Origin: a bacterium
GTDB taxonomy: Bacteria > Pseudomonadota > Alphaproteobacteria > SP197
Length of the DNA stretch: 64,000 nucleotides
Assembly (NCBI GenBank): GCA_028821455.1
Contig: JAPPGE010000049.1
Coordinates: forward strand, 1 to 64,000
Direction: 5' to 3'
A model generated the notes under the pieces. That model was not told the DNA's origin, searched no databases, and worked only from the letters and a program-made list of their open reading frames with translations. Both the position numbers and the translations under genes were made by a program. How positions within the stretch are numbered: position 1 is the first letter of the stretch; each line of letters starts with the position of its first letter. Positions 21,728 to 30,751 of this stretch are shown in pieces.

Positions 21728-22252
21728 CTACATTCCTTCGATCACACCGCACGCGATGCGGCCACCGGCTCCGCCGATGGGCTGTGTCAGGTGGTCGTCC
21801 GGTTTGTCGTGGATGATGACGGCCGAGCCGTCCGCATCGAGCAGTGCAGGCAGGTCCGCGCCTTTCAGCGACACGCGCGTGGTGAAGAACTCGGCCCGCG
21901 CGGAACCGTCAGCCGCCGCGTAGAGATTGGGCAGATCTCCGTTGTCGCCGCCTGAAGGATTGAGCAGGCCGTGCGCGACACCCTCGGGATTGATATGGCC
22001 TGCGGAGGCCTTGAAGTCGGGAGAGCAGGAACCGACGGCATGGAGATGGATGCCATGGCCGCCGGGCGGCAGTCCCGTGACGTCAACCGACACCAGTACG
22101 CCGGCCGGCGCCTGCTGGAACGTCACCTTGCCGATCGCCACCCCGTCGGTATCGGTGATCCGGGCTTCAGCCATGTCGGCCGCCGAAGCGCCAGAAACCA
22201 TGGCCAGGCAGGCGAGGGCGCCGATCGCCCGGTGAAGCAGTCGTGAGTTCAT
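21728..22252 (-). CDS. sodC: Cu/Zn superoxide dismutase
   Basis: Signal peptide; GGHGIHLHAVGSCSPDFKASAGHINPEG, GGAGGRIACGVI. Confidence 0.93.
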   Translation of the reverse strand: MNSRLLHRAIGALACLAMVSGASAADMAEARITDTDGVAIGKVTFQQAPAGVLVSVDVTGLPPGGHGIHLHAVGSCSPDFKASAGHINPEGVAHGLLNPSGGDNGDLPNLYAAADGSARAEFFTTRVSLKGADLPALLDADGSAVIIHDKPDDHLTQPIGGAGGRIACGVIEGM

Positions 22253-22445
22253 GATTTCGATATCCCGAAGATGCCGGTTCCATCCGGTTATGCCCCGTCG
22301 ATCACCGTCCGGCAAGAACCGTTCTCCGGGGGAAGGCCTGGACATGTAACCAACGTTCCTCGCGCTTCCGCCGGCGGTGCAACGGATAACCTGGCGATCA
22401 CGGACGGCCCCCTCACCCGGAAACCAGGCGGTCCCGTTGCGTGAA

Positions 22446-23252
22446 TCAGTCTTCGCGGCCCTGCCGACCCCGGTTCGGGATGAGCAGGCTCGCGGCAAAG
22501 GCCACGCTCGCGACGAGCACGATGGCCGGGCCGGCCGGAACGTCCCACTCCAGCGAACCGAACAGACCGGCGATGACCGCGACAATTCCGATGACCGCTG
22601 ACGCCACGGCCATCTGTTCGGGCGTCGCCGACACGCGGCGCGCGGCGGCGGCGGGAATGATCACCAGCGCCACGACGAGGAGCATTCCGACGATCTTCAT
22701 GCCCACCGCGATCACTCCGGCAAGCATGAGCAGGAGCAGGAAGCGCACGCGCTCCACGGGCACTCCCTCCACTGCGGCGAGATCCCTGTTGACAGTCACG
22801 GAGAGAAGGTTGCGCCACTGCCAGACGAGTGCGGCTATCGACGCGGCTGCGGTCGCGTAGATGAGCCACAGGTCGACTGCGCCGACGGAGAGGATGTCGC
22901 CGAAGAGATAGCCGACAAGGTCAACCCTCAGACGTTCCATGAACGAGATAACGACGAGGCCTGCCGCGAACACCGCGTGAGCCAGCACCCCGAGCAGGGC
23001 GTCGAGAGAAACGAGACGCTGGCGCTCCAGAAGAATCAGGCATCCCGCGAGGATGAAGCACATTGCGAAGACCCCGACGAACGGCTCCAGTTCCAGGAGA
23101 AAGCCCAGAGCGATCCCGAGAAGCACCGCATGGGCAAGCGCCGTACCGAAGTAGGCCATGCGTCTCCAGATGATGAAGCAGCCGACAGGGCCCGCCGCGA
23201 GCGCCGCGCCGATCCCGCCAGCGAGCGCGCGCAGAACGAAATCCTCCGTCAT
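22446..23252 (-). CDS. znuB: Zinc ABC transporter permease
   Basis: ABC-3 family: GPVGCFIIWRRMAYFGTALAHAVLLGIALGFL; overlaps znuC by ATGA. Confidence 0.88.
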   Translation of the reverse strand: MTEDFVLRALAGGIGAALAAGPVGCFIIWRRMAYFGTALAHAVLLGIALGFLLELEPFVGVFAMCFILAGCLILLERQRLVSLDALLGVLAHAVFAAGLVVISFMERLRVDLVGYLFGDILSVGAVDLWLIYATAAASIAALVWQWRNLLSVTVNRDLAAVEGVPVERVRFLLLLMLAGVIAVGMKIVGMLLVVALVIIPAAAARRVSATPEQMAVASAVIGIVAVIAGLFGSLEWDVPAGPAIVLVASVAFAASLLIPNRGRQGRED

Positions 23253-24052
23253 CGTCGTTTGCCGGAGGTGTCCGGCCTCTTTGGACTGCCGTCATCGATT
23301 GGCACCGGCTCGCCACGCTCATCATGGCGGTGATCGTGCCGGTGTGGGTAGACCGCAATCGCATTCGCCACATGTGGTCCGAACAGGGAGACGAATTCCG
23401 GGTGTCGCGTGACCGTTCTCGGATGGCCGGTGCAGCACACATGCCGGTTGAGGCATACCACGGTGTCCGTTGCGGCCATGACCATGTGCAGATCGTGCGA
23501 GACGAGCAGCACGCCACAGCCGTAGCGGTCCCGAATGTCCGCAATCAGCTGGTAGAGTTCGCCCTGGCTGGCAACATCGACTCCCGCAAGCGGTTCGTCG
23601 AGCACGAGCAGACCAGGTTCGCGCAACAGCGCCCGCGCGAGAAGCACGCGATGAAGCTCTCCACCGGAAACTTCGGACAGAGGGTGGTTGAGGATTGCAC
23701 CGGCGCCGACTTCGGCGAGCACGTTCTCAAGACTGTCGCGTGACGCCGGCGCGCCGAGAGTGAGGAATCCGCGGACCGTCATCGGAAGGATCGGGTCGCG
23801 GTGCACATGCTGGGGCGAATAGCCGATGCGCAGGCCCGGGGTCCGCACCACCGTGCCGAGGTCGGGACGGACGATACCGAACAACACGCGTATCAGCGTT
23901 GACTTGCCCGCACCGTTGAGACCGACCAGGGTGACGATCTCCCCGGCATGGACGGCAATGTCCACGTTGTCGAGCACATTGCGCCGCCCGAAGTTCACGC
24001 TCACTCCCCGCGCCTCGATCAGCGGCTGTACCCGGGAGACGTCACCTGGCAT
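23249..24052 (-). CDS. znuC: Zinc ABC transporter ATP-binding protein
   Basis: Walker A LVGLNGAGKSTL, signature LSEVSGGELHRVLLARALL, Walker B LLVLDEPLAGVD; next to znuB. Confidence 0.88.
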   Translation of the reverse strand: MPGDVSRVQPLIEARGVSVNFGRRNVLDNVDIAVHAGEIVTLVGLNGAGKSTLIRVLFGIVRPDLGTVVRTPGLRIGYSPQHVHRDPILPMTVRGFLTLGAPASRDSLENVLAEVGAGAILNHPLSEVSGGELHRVLLARALLREPGLLVLDEPLAGVDVASQGELYQLIADIRDRYGCGVLLVSHDLHMVMAATDTVVCLNRHVCCTGHPRTVTRHPEFVSLFGPHVANAIAVYPHRHDHRHDERGEPVPIDDGSPKRPDTSGKRR

Positions 24053-24313
24053 CGTTCGCGCCCCCGGAGCCAGGTGGATGCCGTCGACCGGCAGACCCTG
24101 GTACTTCGTTCATTCGTGGTCCCTCCCACGGGGATGACCCAATCGGAAACTGCCGGACCGGCCAGACCGTCTCCATCAGGGCGCGGCGCGCAGGACCGGG
24201 CTCATGTTCCGGGAGGTCCTCCCATGCCGCGACAGGGGAGAATGCCGCATCGCTTCCAATGTCGAGCTGAACAGGTGCGGCATTCGTCCGAAACGAGAGA
24301 CCCGGAAAGGTCT

Positions 24314-24802
24314 TCAGAAGAACACCACCAGCAGCGCAACACCGGCCAATCCACCCATGATGAAGGTAGCGGCGCTGACGATACCGGTGAGCGTGCTCCA
24401 GTCGGCAAGGCGCCATGTCTGGCCTTCGATGTTGAACATGACCTGGAAGCGGTCGTCGTCGCCATCGGCGAAACGCTTCAGGGCGGTTTCGGCGCCATGC
24501 GCTTCCTTGATGGAGACCAGGGTCACGAGGATCATGCTCAGCGCCGATGTCAACGTGCCCAGACCGAAGACCAGCACCGTCGCCAGCGCGAACCAGTGGA
24601 AGGCTCCCTCGTTTTCACCCGTGGTGGTGCTCATGAAGCCGATGATGAGAGCAGCGCCACCGGCATTGCCGAACAGGAGAAGACGAACCGACTCGAGGAG
24701 CATCCGGAACATGACGTTGCGGCGCATGGCAACGACCTTGTATCCCTCCCGGAGCCACTCCTCGCCGGTCTCTTCCAGGGAAAAGTCATGGAGTTTCTTC
24801 AC
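24314..24802 (-). CDS. Uncharacterised multi-pass membrane protein
   Basis: 162 aa with about three to four hydrophobic segments; 4-nt overlap with upstream SBP gene; no family recognised. Confidence 0.7.
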   Translation of the reverse strand: MKKLHDFSLEETGEEWLREGYKVVAMRRNVMFRMLLESVRLLLFGNAGGAALIIGFMSTTTGENEGAFHWFALATVLVFGLGTLTSALSMILVTLVSIKEAHGAETALKRFADGDDDRFQVMFNIEGQTWRLADWSTLTGIVSAATFIMGGLAGVALLVVFF

Positions 24803-25980
24803 TCGGCGGCCTCCCTTTCGGAATTGTAGCCGGAAAGGTCAACGATTCGCACGTAGTCCGAGCCGACATTGCTACCCTCGTCGAAGGAGACCACCCAGTC
24901 GTCGATATGGACGGGATCCCGCGACAGTGCCACTGTCAGAAAGACCTCCCGACTCAACTCGTCCGGCATGCGTTTCAGAACTTCGACGATGAAACGACCC
25001 ACGATATAGCCTTCCAGGCTGAACAGGTTCACGACACCCTCCGCGATCTCCGGTTCGGTGTTCCGGTAGGCGTCGAGGGCGAGGCGGAAGCGTCTCACCA
25101 GCGCAATGTTCTCGTTGGCGAAGTCTGGAATGACTCTCGTCAGGAAGATCCGTTCGTTCGAGAAGTCCAGCGACGCCTCGAGGCGCCCGCTGTCAACAAA
25201 GGACAGGAGGCCGAAGGAATAGTCGTTGCCGAGGGATCGCGATGTGTTGATCACTTCGGCGGCCGGTCCGAGAGTGGTGGCCAGCAACACGACGTCCAGA
25301 TCCGCCTTTTCCATGTCGAACACTGTCGAGTGCACGGCATGGGAGTGCCGCGAGTAGGCCGCCTTGGCAAGAATCGAGAGATCGAAGGATCTCAGGGCGT
25401 CCTCGTAGCTGTCGATCACGGTGCGACCGAACGAGTCGTCCTGATGAATGATACCGAACCGGCGGGCGTTCAGGTTTTCGACGAAGTGCTCGACCAGGTG
25501 CCGCGTTTCCTCGGAGTACCCGGCGCGCAGGTTCACCACGTTGGGATTTCGCCGGGTGTCGCTCAGAAAATCGGCCCCTGTGAGGTGGCCGACGAAGGGC
25601 ATCAACGCCTTCCTGAAGATAGATACCATGCGTTCGGTCGTCGGCGTGCCGACACCGCCCAGGACGGCAAACACTTCCTCGCCATCGACGAACCGGTCCG
25701 CGTTGGCTGCCGCCCGGTCCGGATCGTAACCGTCGTCCAGCGCCAGGAGCACCAGTTGTCTGCCGTTGACACCGCCGCCGGCGTTGAACTCATGGAACGC
25801 GGTCAGTATGCCATCGCGGTACTGGATTCCCGCGTACCCGCAGGAGCCGCTGAAGCAACCGCTCTGTCCAAAGACGATAGAATTCTCGGTTACGCCTGGC
25901 GCTGCTGCCGACGCGTCGAAGGAAGCCTCCGCCGTCAGCACAATGAAGATGGCGGCAACACGGCTAATGGTCGCCGCCAT
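24799..25980 (-). CDS. Leu/Ile/Val-type periplasmic ligand-binding protein (orphan ABC-type SBP)
   Basis: FHEFNAGGGVNGRQLVLLALDDGYDPDRAAANADRFVDGEEVFAVLGGVGTPTT; no cognate permease/ATPase nearby. Confidence 0.82.
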   Translation of the reverse strand: MAATISRVAAIFIVLTAEASFDASAAAPGVTENSIVFGQSGCFSGSCGYAGIQYRDGILTAFHEFNAGGGVNGRQLVLLALDDGYDPDRAAANADRFVDGEEVFAVLGGVGTPTTERMVSIFRKALMPFVGHLTGADFLSDTRRNPNVVNLRAGYSEETRHLVEHFVENLNARRFGIIHQDDSFGRTVIDSYEDALRSFDLSILAKAAYSRHSHAVHSTVFDMEKADLDVVLLATTLGPAAEVINTSRSLGNDYSFGLLSFVDSGRLEASLDFSNERIFLTRVIPDFANENIALVRRFRLALDAYRNTEPEIAEGVVNLFSLEGYIVGRFIVEVLKRMPDELSREVFLTVALSRDPVHIDDWVVSFDEGSNVGSDYVRIVDLSGYNSEREAAE

Positions 25981-27352
25981 CTTGTTTCTCTTCTGCCGGC
26001 GCGCTTTGTCCTTCCGACGGCTCGGTTGTCATTGCCGTCGAAGTTTCCCGTCCCTTCTGGACGTCTTCGCTTGTATCAATGATCGTCGTCTCGACCATTG
26101 GCTGCTCGGACTGCTCCACCGCCGTCCAGACAGATGTAGGCGCGACATGGCGATGAGAGAAGATGGAAAGATCGTCGAAAATCAGGGAACGCAGTTCGGC
26201 AGTGCCCAGATGATGGCGTTCGCTCCTGGGCGAATGGAAACGTCCGTCCAGGAGATAACGATCCGACTGCACCGCCTCGATACCGTGTGCTCCTCTCTCA
26301 CTTGCGAGCGTGATCGAGGGCCCGGCCCCGATCAGGCTCCCCGCGGGCTCCGCAGCTGCCGTGGTCACCTCGGGCAGCCTGCCAACGCCGGGCACGAAAC
26401 TCTCGATCATGTTGATGTCGATGGTCGAGGTGTCGTCCGGGTTGACCTTTGCCAACGTCGCATCCCGGAAGACTTCACGCATTCTCTGCCAGTAGCGTGT
26501 CGTGGAGACCGAAGAGGGCTCGCTTCGATATGCGTCCAGCAGGTCCAGGTAGGCTTGCGCGCTGCTTGCGGCCTGCAACCGGCGTTCTCTCGCCCTGGCC
26601 CTGGCGTTCAGCACCACTGCCTCGGCCTGACCCCTGCTGCGGGCCAGGAGCTGTTCCGCCCGCCTGTTGGCCTCGCTCACGGTCTCGATGCTCTCGGCGA
26701 TGGCATCACTCACATCGCGGAAGGCGGCCACGGTTTCATCGATGGGACGCAGGCCCACGATATTGAGCGCCAGCAATTCGACGCCGATGTCGTTGGCGTC
26801 CAGAAAGGTCTGCGTTTCCTCGAACAGGCGCCGTTGAATGATATCGCGGCTGTTGGTGAATATGAGATCGATGAAGCTGTTGCTCATGTTGCCGACCAGG
26901 CGTTCGCGGACGACGAGGGCGAGCACGGCATGCGGGTCGGAAGTCGCGTAGAGATAGTTCCTCAGACTGCCGATCCTGTATTGCAGCGCCACGTCCACCT
27001 CGAAGAGGTTCGTGTCGCCCGAGAGGATCGAAAAATAGACGTTGCCGTCTGCATCCTGTGTCGCCACGTTCTGCCGGGTCACGCGCATGACCTTCCGCAC
27101 GTGGGCCTGTTCAATCAGCGGGAACACGTAGTGAAGACCAGGCGAGACCTTCATGTTCACCACCTTGCCGAAACGCGTGACGACCGCCTGTTCCTCCTTC
27201 TTCACGACGTAGAAACCGCTCGCCAGCACGGCGAGCACGGCAAGCAACACGAGTGACAGCAACAGAGGCCGACGCCGTTCACGCACCCAGTCAAAGCTCG
27301 AGTAGATGAAGCGTGTGCTCCAGGGGAGTTGTTCGGCAGACGTGTCAGACAT
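25964..27352 (-). CDS. SPFH/HflK-like membrane protein with long acidic C-terminal extension
   Basis: FYVVKKEEQAVVTRFGKVVNMKVSPGLHYVFPLIEQAHVRKVMRV; coiled-coil region rich in EANRRAEQLLARSRGQAEAVVLNARARARE. Confidence 0.85.
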   Translation of the reverse strand: MSDTSAEQLPWSTRFIYSSFDWVRERRRPLLLSLVLLAVLAVLASGFYVVKKEEQAVVTRFGKVVNMKVSPGLHYVFPLIEQAHVRKVMRVTRQNVATQDADGNVYFSILSGDTNLFEVDVALQYRIGSLRNYLYATSDPHAVLALVVRERLVGNMSNSFIDLIFTNSRDIIQRRLFEETQTFLDANDIGVELLALNIVGLRPIDETVAAFRDVSDAIAESIETVSEANRRAEQLLARSRGQAEAVVLNARARARERRLQAASSAQAYLDLLDAYRSEPSSVSTTRYWQRMREVFRDATLAKVNPDDTSTIDINMIESFVPGVGRLPEVTTAAAEPAGSLIGAGPSITLASERGAHGIEAVQSDRYLLDGRFHSPRSERHHLGTAELRSLIFDDLSIFSHRHVAPTSVWTAVEQSEQPMVETTIIDTSEDVQKGRETSTAMTTEPSEGQSAPAEEKQDGGDH

Positions 27353-27364
27353 GAGTTCGACCCG

Positions 27365-28270
27365 TCACTCCGGCGCCGGCGGCGGCAGCATCCCGTCGCC
27401 GTCAAGATACCTGAACAGCTCGCTGTCGGCGGGGAGTATCAGCGTCGTGTTCCTGTCAATGATCGCATCGTAGCTGTCGAGCGCCCGGATGAACTTGTAG
27501 AATTCAGGGTCTTCACTGTACGCGGCGGCCAGCGTGGACATCGCCTCGGCTTCGGCTTCTCCGAGAATGGTGGTGGCTTCGGCATGGGCGGTGGCCATGA
27601 GCTTTTCGTGCTCGTGGATGGCATAGGCCTCGATGCGTATGGCCGCTTCCTCTCCCTCGCTGCGGTAGCGTGCGGCAATCCGGGCGCGTTCGGAGATCAT
27701 CCGCTGAATGACACTGGGACGGTTTTCGGCCGGCAGGGTGTACTCGACGATTCCGATCTTCATGACGTCTATGCCGTAGTCCTCGGCAATCGGTTTGACC
27801 AGATCGAGGATCTCGCCGGAAATCAGGGAGACGTCCTCATGTTCCAGGCCGAGGCTCACGAACACTTCACGGGGCTTGTTGCTGACCACGATGCCGGCGC
27901 TCGATCGGTACAGGTCGCTGAGGCGCTCGACGGCCCTGACCTCGGTTCTGATCGATTCCACGTAGCGAACCGGGTCCGTGACGCGCCACAACAGATAGCC
28001 GTCGACCAGGACGTTTTTCTGGTCTTCGGTAATGAGCTCCTGGCTCAGGTTGGTGAGCGGATGGATGCGACGGTCGACCTTGTAGATCTTCGAGACGGGC
28101 CACGGGAACTTGAAATGCAGGCCCGGTTCCTTCACCGGCGGCGCGATCTTGCCGAAGTGGGTGAGGACGCCTTGCTGCGATTCATCAATGGTGTAGATGC
28201 TGTCGTAGACAACGATGGCGAGCAGCAGGACTGCGATCACGGCCGTGATCCGTTTGCCTCCTCTGGTCAT
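27365..28270 (-). CDS. SPFH/HflC-like membrane protein
   Basis: MTRGGKRITAVIAVLLLAIVVYDSIYTIDESQQGVLTHFGKIAPPVKEPGLHFKFPWPVSKIYKVDRRIH...RYRSEGEEAAIRIEA. Confidence 0.88.
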   Translation of the reverse strand: MTRGGKRITAVIAVLLLAIVVYDSIYTIDESQQGVLTHFGKIAPPVKEPGLHFKFPWPVSKIYKVDRRIHPLTNLSQELITEDQKNVLVDGYLLWRVTDPVRYVESIRTEVRAVERLSDLYRSSAGIVVSNKPREVFVSLGLEHEDVSLISGEILDLVKPIAEDYGIDVMKIGIVEYTLPAENRPSVIQRMISERARIAARYRSEGEEAAIRIEAYAIHEHEKLMATAHAEATTILGEAEAEAMSTLAAAYSEDPEFYKFIRALDSYDAIIDRNTTLILPADSELFRYLDGDGMLPPPAPE

Positions 28271-28331
28271 GGCGAGTCTCCTACGGTTCCAGTCGCGGTC
28301 GCATCCCGAAGGACGCGCCCGGTAGGTCGTC

Positions 28332-30614
28332 TCAATGGTGGGGCGCCATTGGCGTGGCACCGCCGTTCGATGATTTCCACAAGGCTACCTTGTTCAGGGT
28401 TTCTTCGCTTGGAACGATGATCTTGTTCCTGCCGGAAAGCGAGGTCTCCAGCTTCTCTCTCCAGAGCATGTTGTGAAGGACGCCAGGCGTCAGGCGAACC
28501 ACGTCGGCAATCACGCGAATGGCTTCGCTCTCCGCCTCGGAGGTGATCGTCCGGCGTGCCGCTTCTCCCTTGGCCTGCTCGAGTTCGTAGAACGCGTTGC
28601 CATGCGCCCGGGGTATCAACATGACCAGCAGGCGCTGGGCATTGACGATGATGCGTTCCCTGTCGTCCTGGGAGCTCGAAACCTCCCTGAAGGCGCTCAT
28701 CGTTGCTTCGATGGGTTTCGCGGAAAGCAGGTTCACCTTGACGAGTTCGATGGTGTCGAGCACTTCGCTGTCCCCGCCCGCGGCACGGTTCTCGAAGACA
28801 TCCGCAATGTGGGCCTGCAGGGCCGCGCGCTCGACGTTCAGCAGCTCGTCCAGGGTCCGTCCGGCCACGAACTTGCGGAGTTCCTTGCGCACATTGTCGA
28901 CGATGGCCTGTGCCGGGTTCGCGGTCCGATAGTGATAGGTATAGGGGTCGCTGACCCGGTACTGCACGTTCACCGACATTGACATGAGATTGACATCGCC
29001 GGTGAGATACTCGTAGCTGTCACCGCTGTTGATGGACTTCACTTCGCTGACCGGCCACTTGTCAGCCCTGACGAAGGGGCTTGGCGCAAGATAATGCAGG
29101 CCCGGCGCCAGGTCTTTCCAGACGACTGCGCCGAAAAGGCGTCCATAGCCGACTTCGCCCGGCTTCACGATGGTGAAGCCGCTCAAAAGGAACGCGGCGA
29201 CGAGTGTCAGCCAGACGGCCCTTCCGGCGGGCGTGCGCGGGTTGACGGCCCCCGTTACCGGTCGATCGCGGGTGGCGCGGGACCACCATGCCTTGAAAGG
29301 CACGGAAACCGGGCGCAGGTTCGAAAGCAGATCATGGTATCCGCTCGCCAACGCTCCGGCGCGGAACCGCCAGATGATGAGGGCGATGAGCCCGATAGCG
29401 CCGCCCCACTGCACGATCATGATTGCCGGCGAATCGGAAGCGTCCAGGTTCACGGTCAGCGAGAGGCCAAACGCGATCATGAGCAAATCGATGGCAATGC
29501 CCAGCGCCATCGTAACCACCACCACGGAGCCGACGTAGATGGACGCGAAGCGCGCGCCGAACTGGCTTACGATGATGGCGATCGTCCCGGTGTTGGTGGC
29601 AGGACCGGTCATCAGGAAGATGAGCGCCGCGCCGGGACTGAATCCCTTGGCGACCAGGGCCGCCGCGATCGGCGTGCTGGCGGAGGCGCAGATATAGAGG
29701 GGGATACCCACCAGGACCATGACGGGGTACGAGATCCAGCGGGCGTACTCGTGGGCCATGAGGTCGCTGGGTATCGCGAGGTAGATGAGGCCGCCAAGCG
29801 CAACACCGACCAGCAGGGCGAACAGGATATCGTCGGCGACGTCGACGAAGCCGTAACGCAGAATGTGTCGGCAGACGGTCGCGAACGTGACGCCACCAAG
29901 GTTCCGCTCCGACTCGGAACTCGGAGACGGGGTCTCCCGGGAAGGCGTTAGGTACTCGCGGTAGAACTCCGGCTTGATCCATGTGGTGGTCCGAATGCGC
30001 CCCACGCTTTCGCTCAGGCGACGAATCCAGACCAGGAAGAATCCCCTGAGTTCGCTCGGACTCACATAGCAGTCATCAGCGCCCGGAATGAGCGGTTCGT
30101 GGTCGTGGGAGTGACCATGACTGTGATCGTGGCCGTGACTGTGACTGTGATCGTGGACTTCATGGTCCTCGTCTTCCGCGACCGTTTCGAAGGCGTCGCG
30201 ACCGCGGATCAACCCGATACAGAAGATGCCCGCCACCACACCCGTGATGAAGCTGACGACGGGTCTCACGACTGCGGGAATGAAGCCGAAGAATGCCTGG
30301 GTGACCAGAATCGAGTCCACCCCGGTCTCCGGAGCGGTGATCAGGAAGGACATGCAGGACGATCGGGATGCTCCCTTGCGGCGCATCTCCGCCACGACCG
30401 GCACCACCGAACAGCTGCAGAGCGGCATGGGAACACCGATGGCCGCGCTGGAAGAGACCGACTTGAGGCTGTCCTGCTTCAGCCACTTGAGAACGGCCTC
30501 CCGTGATATGAACACATGGATCAGTCCCGCCAGGAACAGGCCGAGAAGGAGCATCGGCGCCAGAACGAGAAACGACGACCACAGGAAATCGAAGAACAGC
30601 GTCAGTTGGTCCAT
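28332..30614 (-). CDS. SO_0444/DUF318-type permease fused to C-terminal SPFH (HflK-like) domain
   Basis: N-term: GVPMPLCSCSVVPVVAEMRRKGASRSSCMSFLITAPETGVDSILVTQAFFGF and YICASASTPIAAALVAKGFSPGAALIFLMTGPATNTGTI; His-rich loop HDHSHSHGHDHSHGHSHDHE; C-term: FTIVKPGEVGYGRLFGAVVWKDLAPGLHYLAPSPFVRADKWPV...AKGEAARRTITSEAESEAIRV. Confidence 0.88.
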   Translation of the reverse strand: MDQLTLFFDFLWSSFLVLAPMLLLGLFLAGLIHVFISREAVLKWLKQDSLKSVSSSAAIGVPMPLCSCSVVPVVAEMRRKGASRSSCMSFLITAPETGVDSILVTQAFFGFIPAVVRPVVSFITGVVAGIFCIGLIRGRDAFETVAEDEDHEVHDHSHSHGHDHSHGHSHDHEPLIPGADDCYVSPSELRGFFLVWIRRLSESVGRIRTTTWIKPEFYREYLTPSRETPSPSSESERNLGGVTFATVCRHILRYGFVDVADDILFALLVGVALGGLIYLAIPSDLMAHEYARWISYPVMVLVGIPLYICASASTPIAAALVAKGFSPGAALIFLMTGPATNTGTIAIIVSQFGARFASIYVGSVVVVTMALGIAIDLLMIAFGLSLTVNLDASDSPAIMIVQWGGAIGLIALIIWRFRAGALASGYHDLLSNLRPVSVPFKAWWSRATRDRPVTGAVNPRTPAGRAVWLTLVAAFLLSGFTIVKPGEVGYGRLFGAVVWKDLAPGLHYLAPSPFVRADKWPVSEVKSINSGDSYEYLTGDVNLMSMSVNVQYRVSDPYTYHYRTANPAQAIVDNVRKELRKFVAGRTLDELLNVERAALQAHIADVFENRAAGGDSEVLDTIELVKVNLLSAKPIEATMSAFREVSSSQDDRERIIVNAQRLLVMLIPRAHGNAFYELEQAKGEAARRTITSEAESEAIRVIADVVRLTPGVLHNMLWREKLETSLSGRNKIIVPSEETLNKVALWKSSNGGATPMAPHH
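30098..30160 (-). repeat. Low-complexity tandem CAC/CAT repeats encoding the His-rich loop of the permease-SPFH fusion
   Basis: Plus-strand gtgactgtgatcgtggccgtgactgtgactgtgatcgtgg; minus strand encodes HDHSHSHGHDHSHGHSHDHE. Confidence 0.75.
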
Positions 30615-30751
30615 GACAGCGTGTCGTCCAGCGGTCTCCGGTGCCACACGGTACCCGATGGCAGGGGATGTGTCGATGTAGTCCTAGGGAATTCTGGTGA
30701 CTGCGGGTGATCCTCCCGAAAGTCGGATGTCCGGTCTGCTTGCCACCGGGT

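Noticed and set aside
30098-30160. CRISPR-like or VNTR array
   Set aside because: The short repeats are His codons inside the permease-SPFH frame, not spaced direct repeats.
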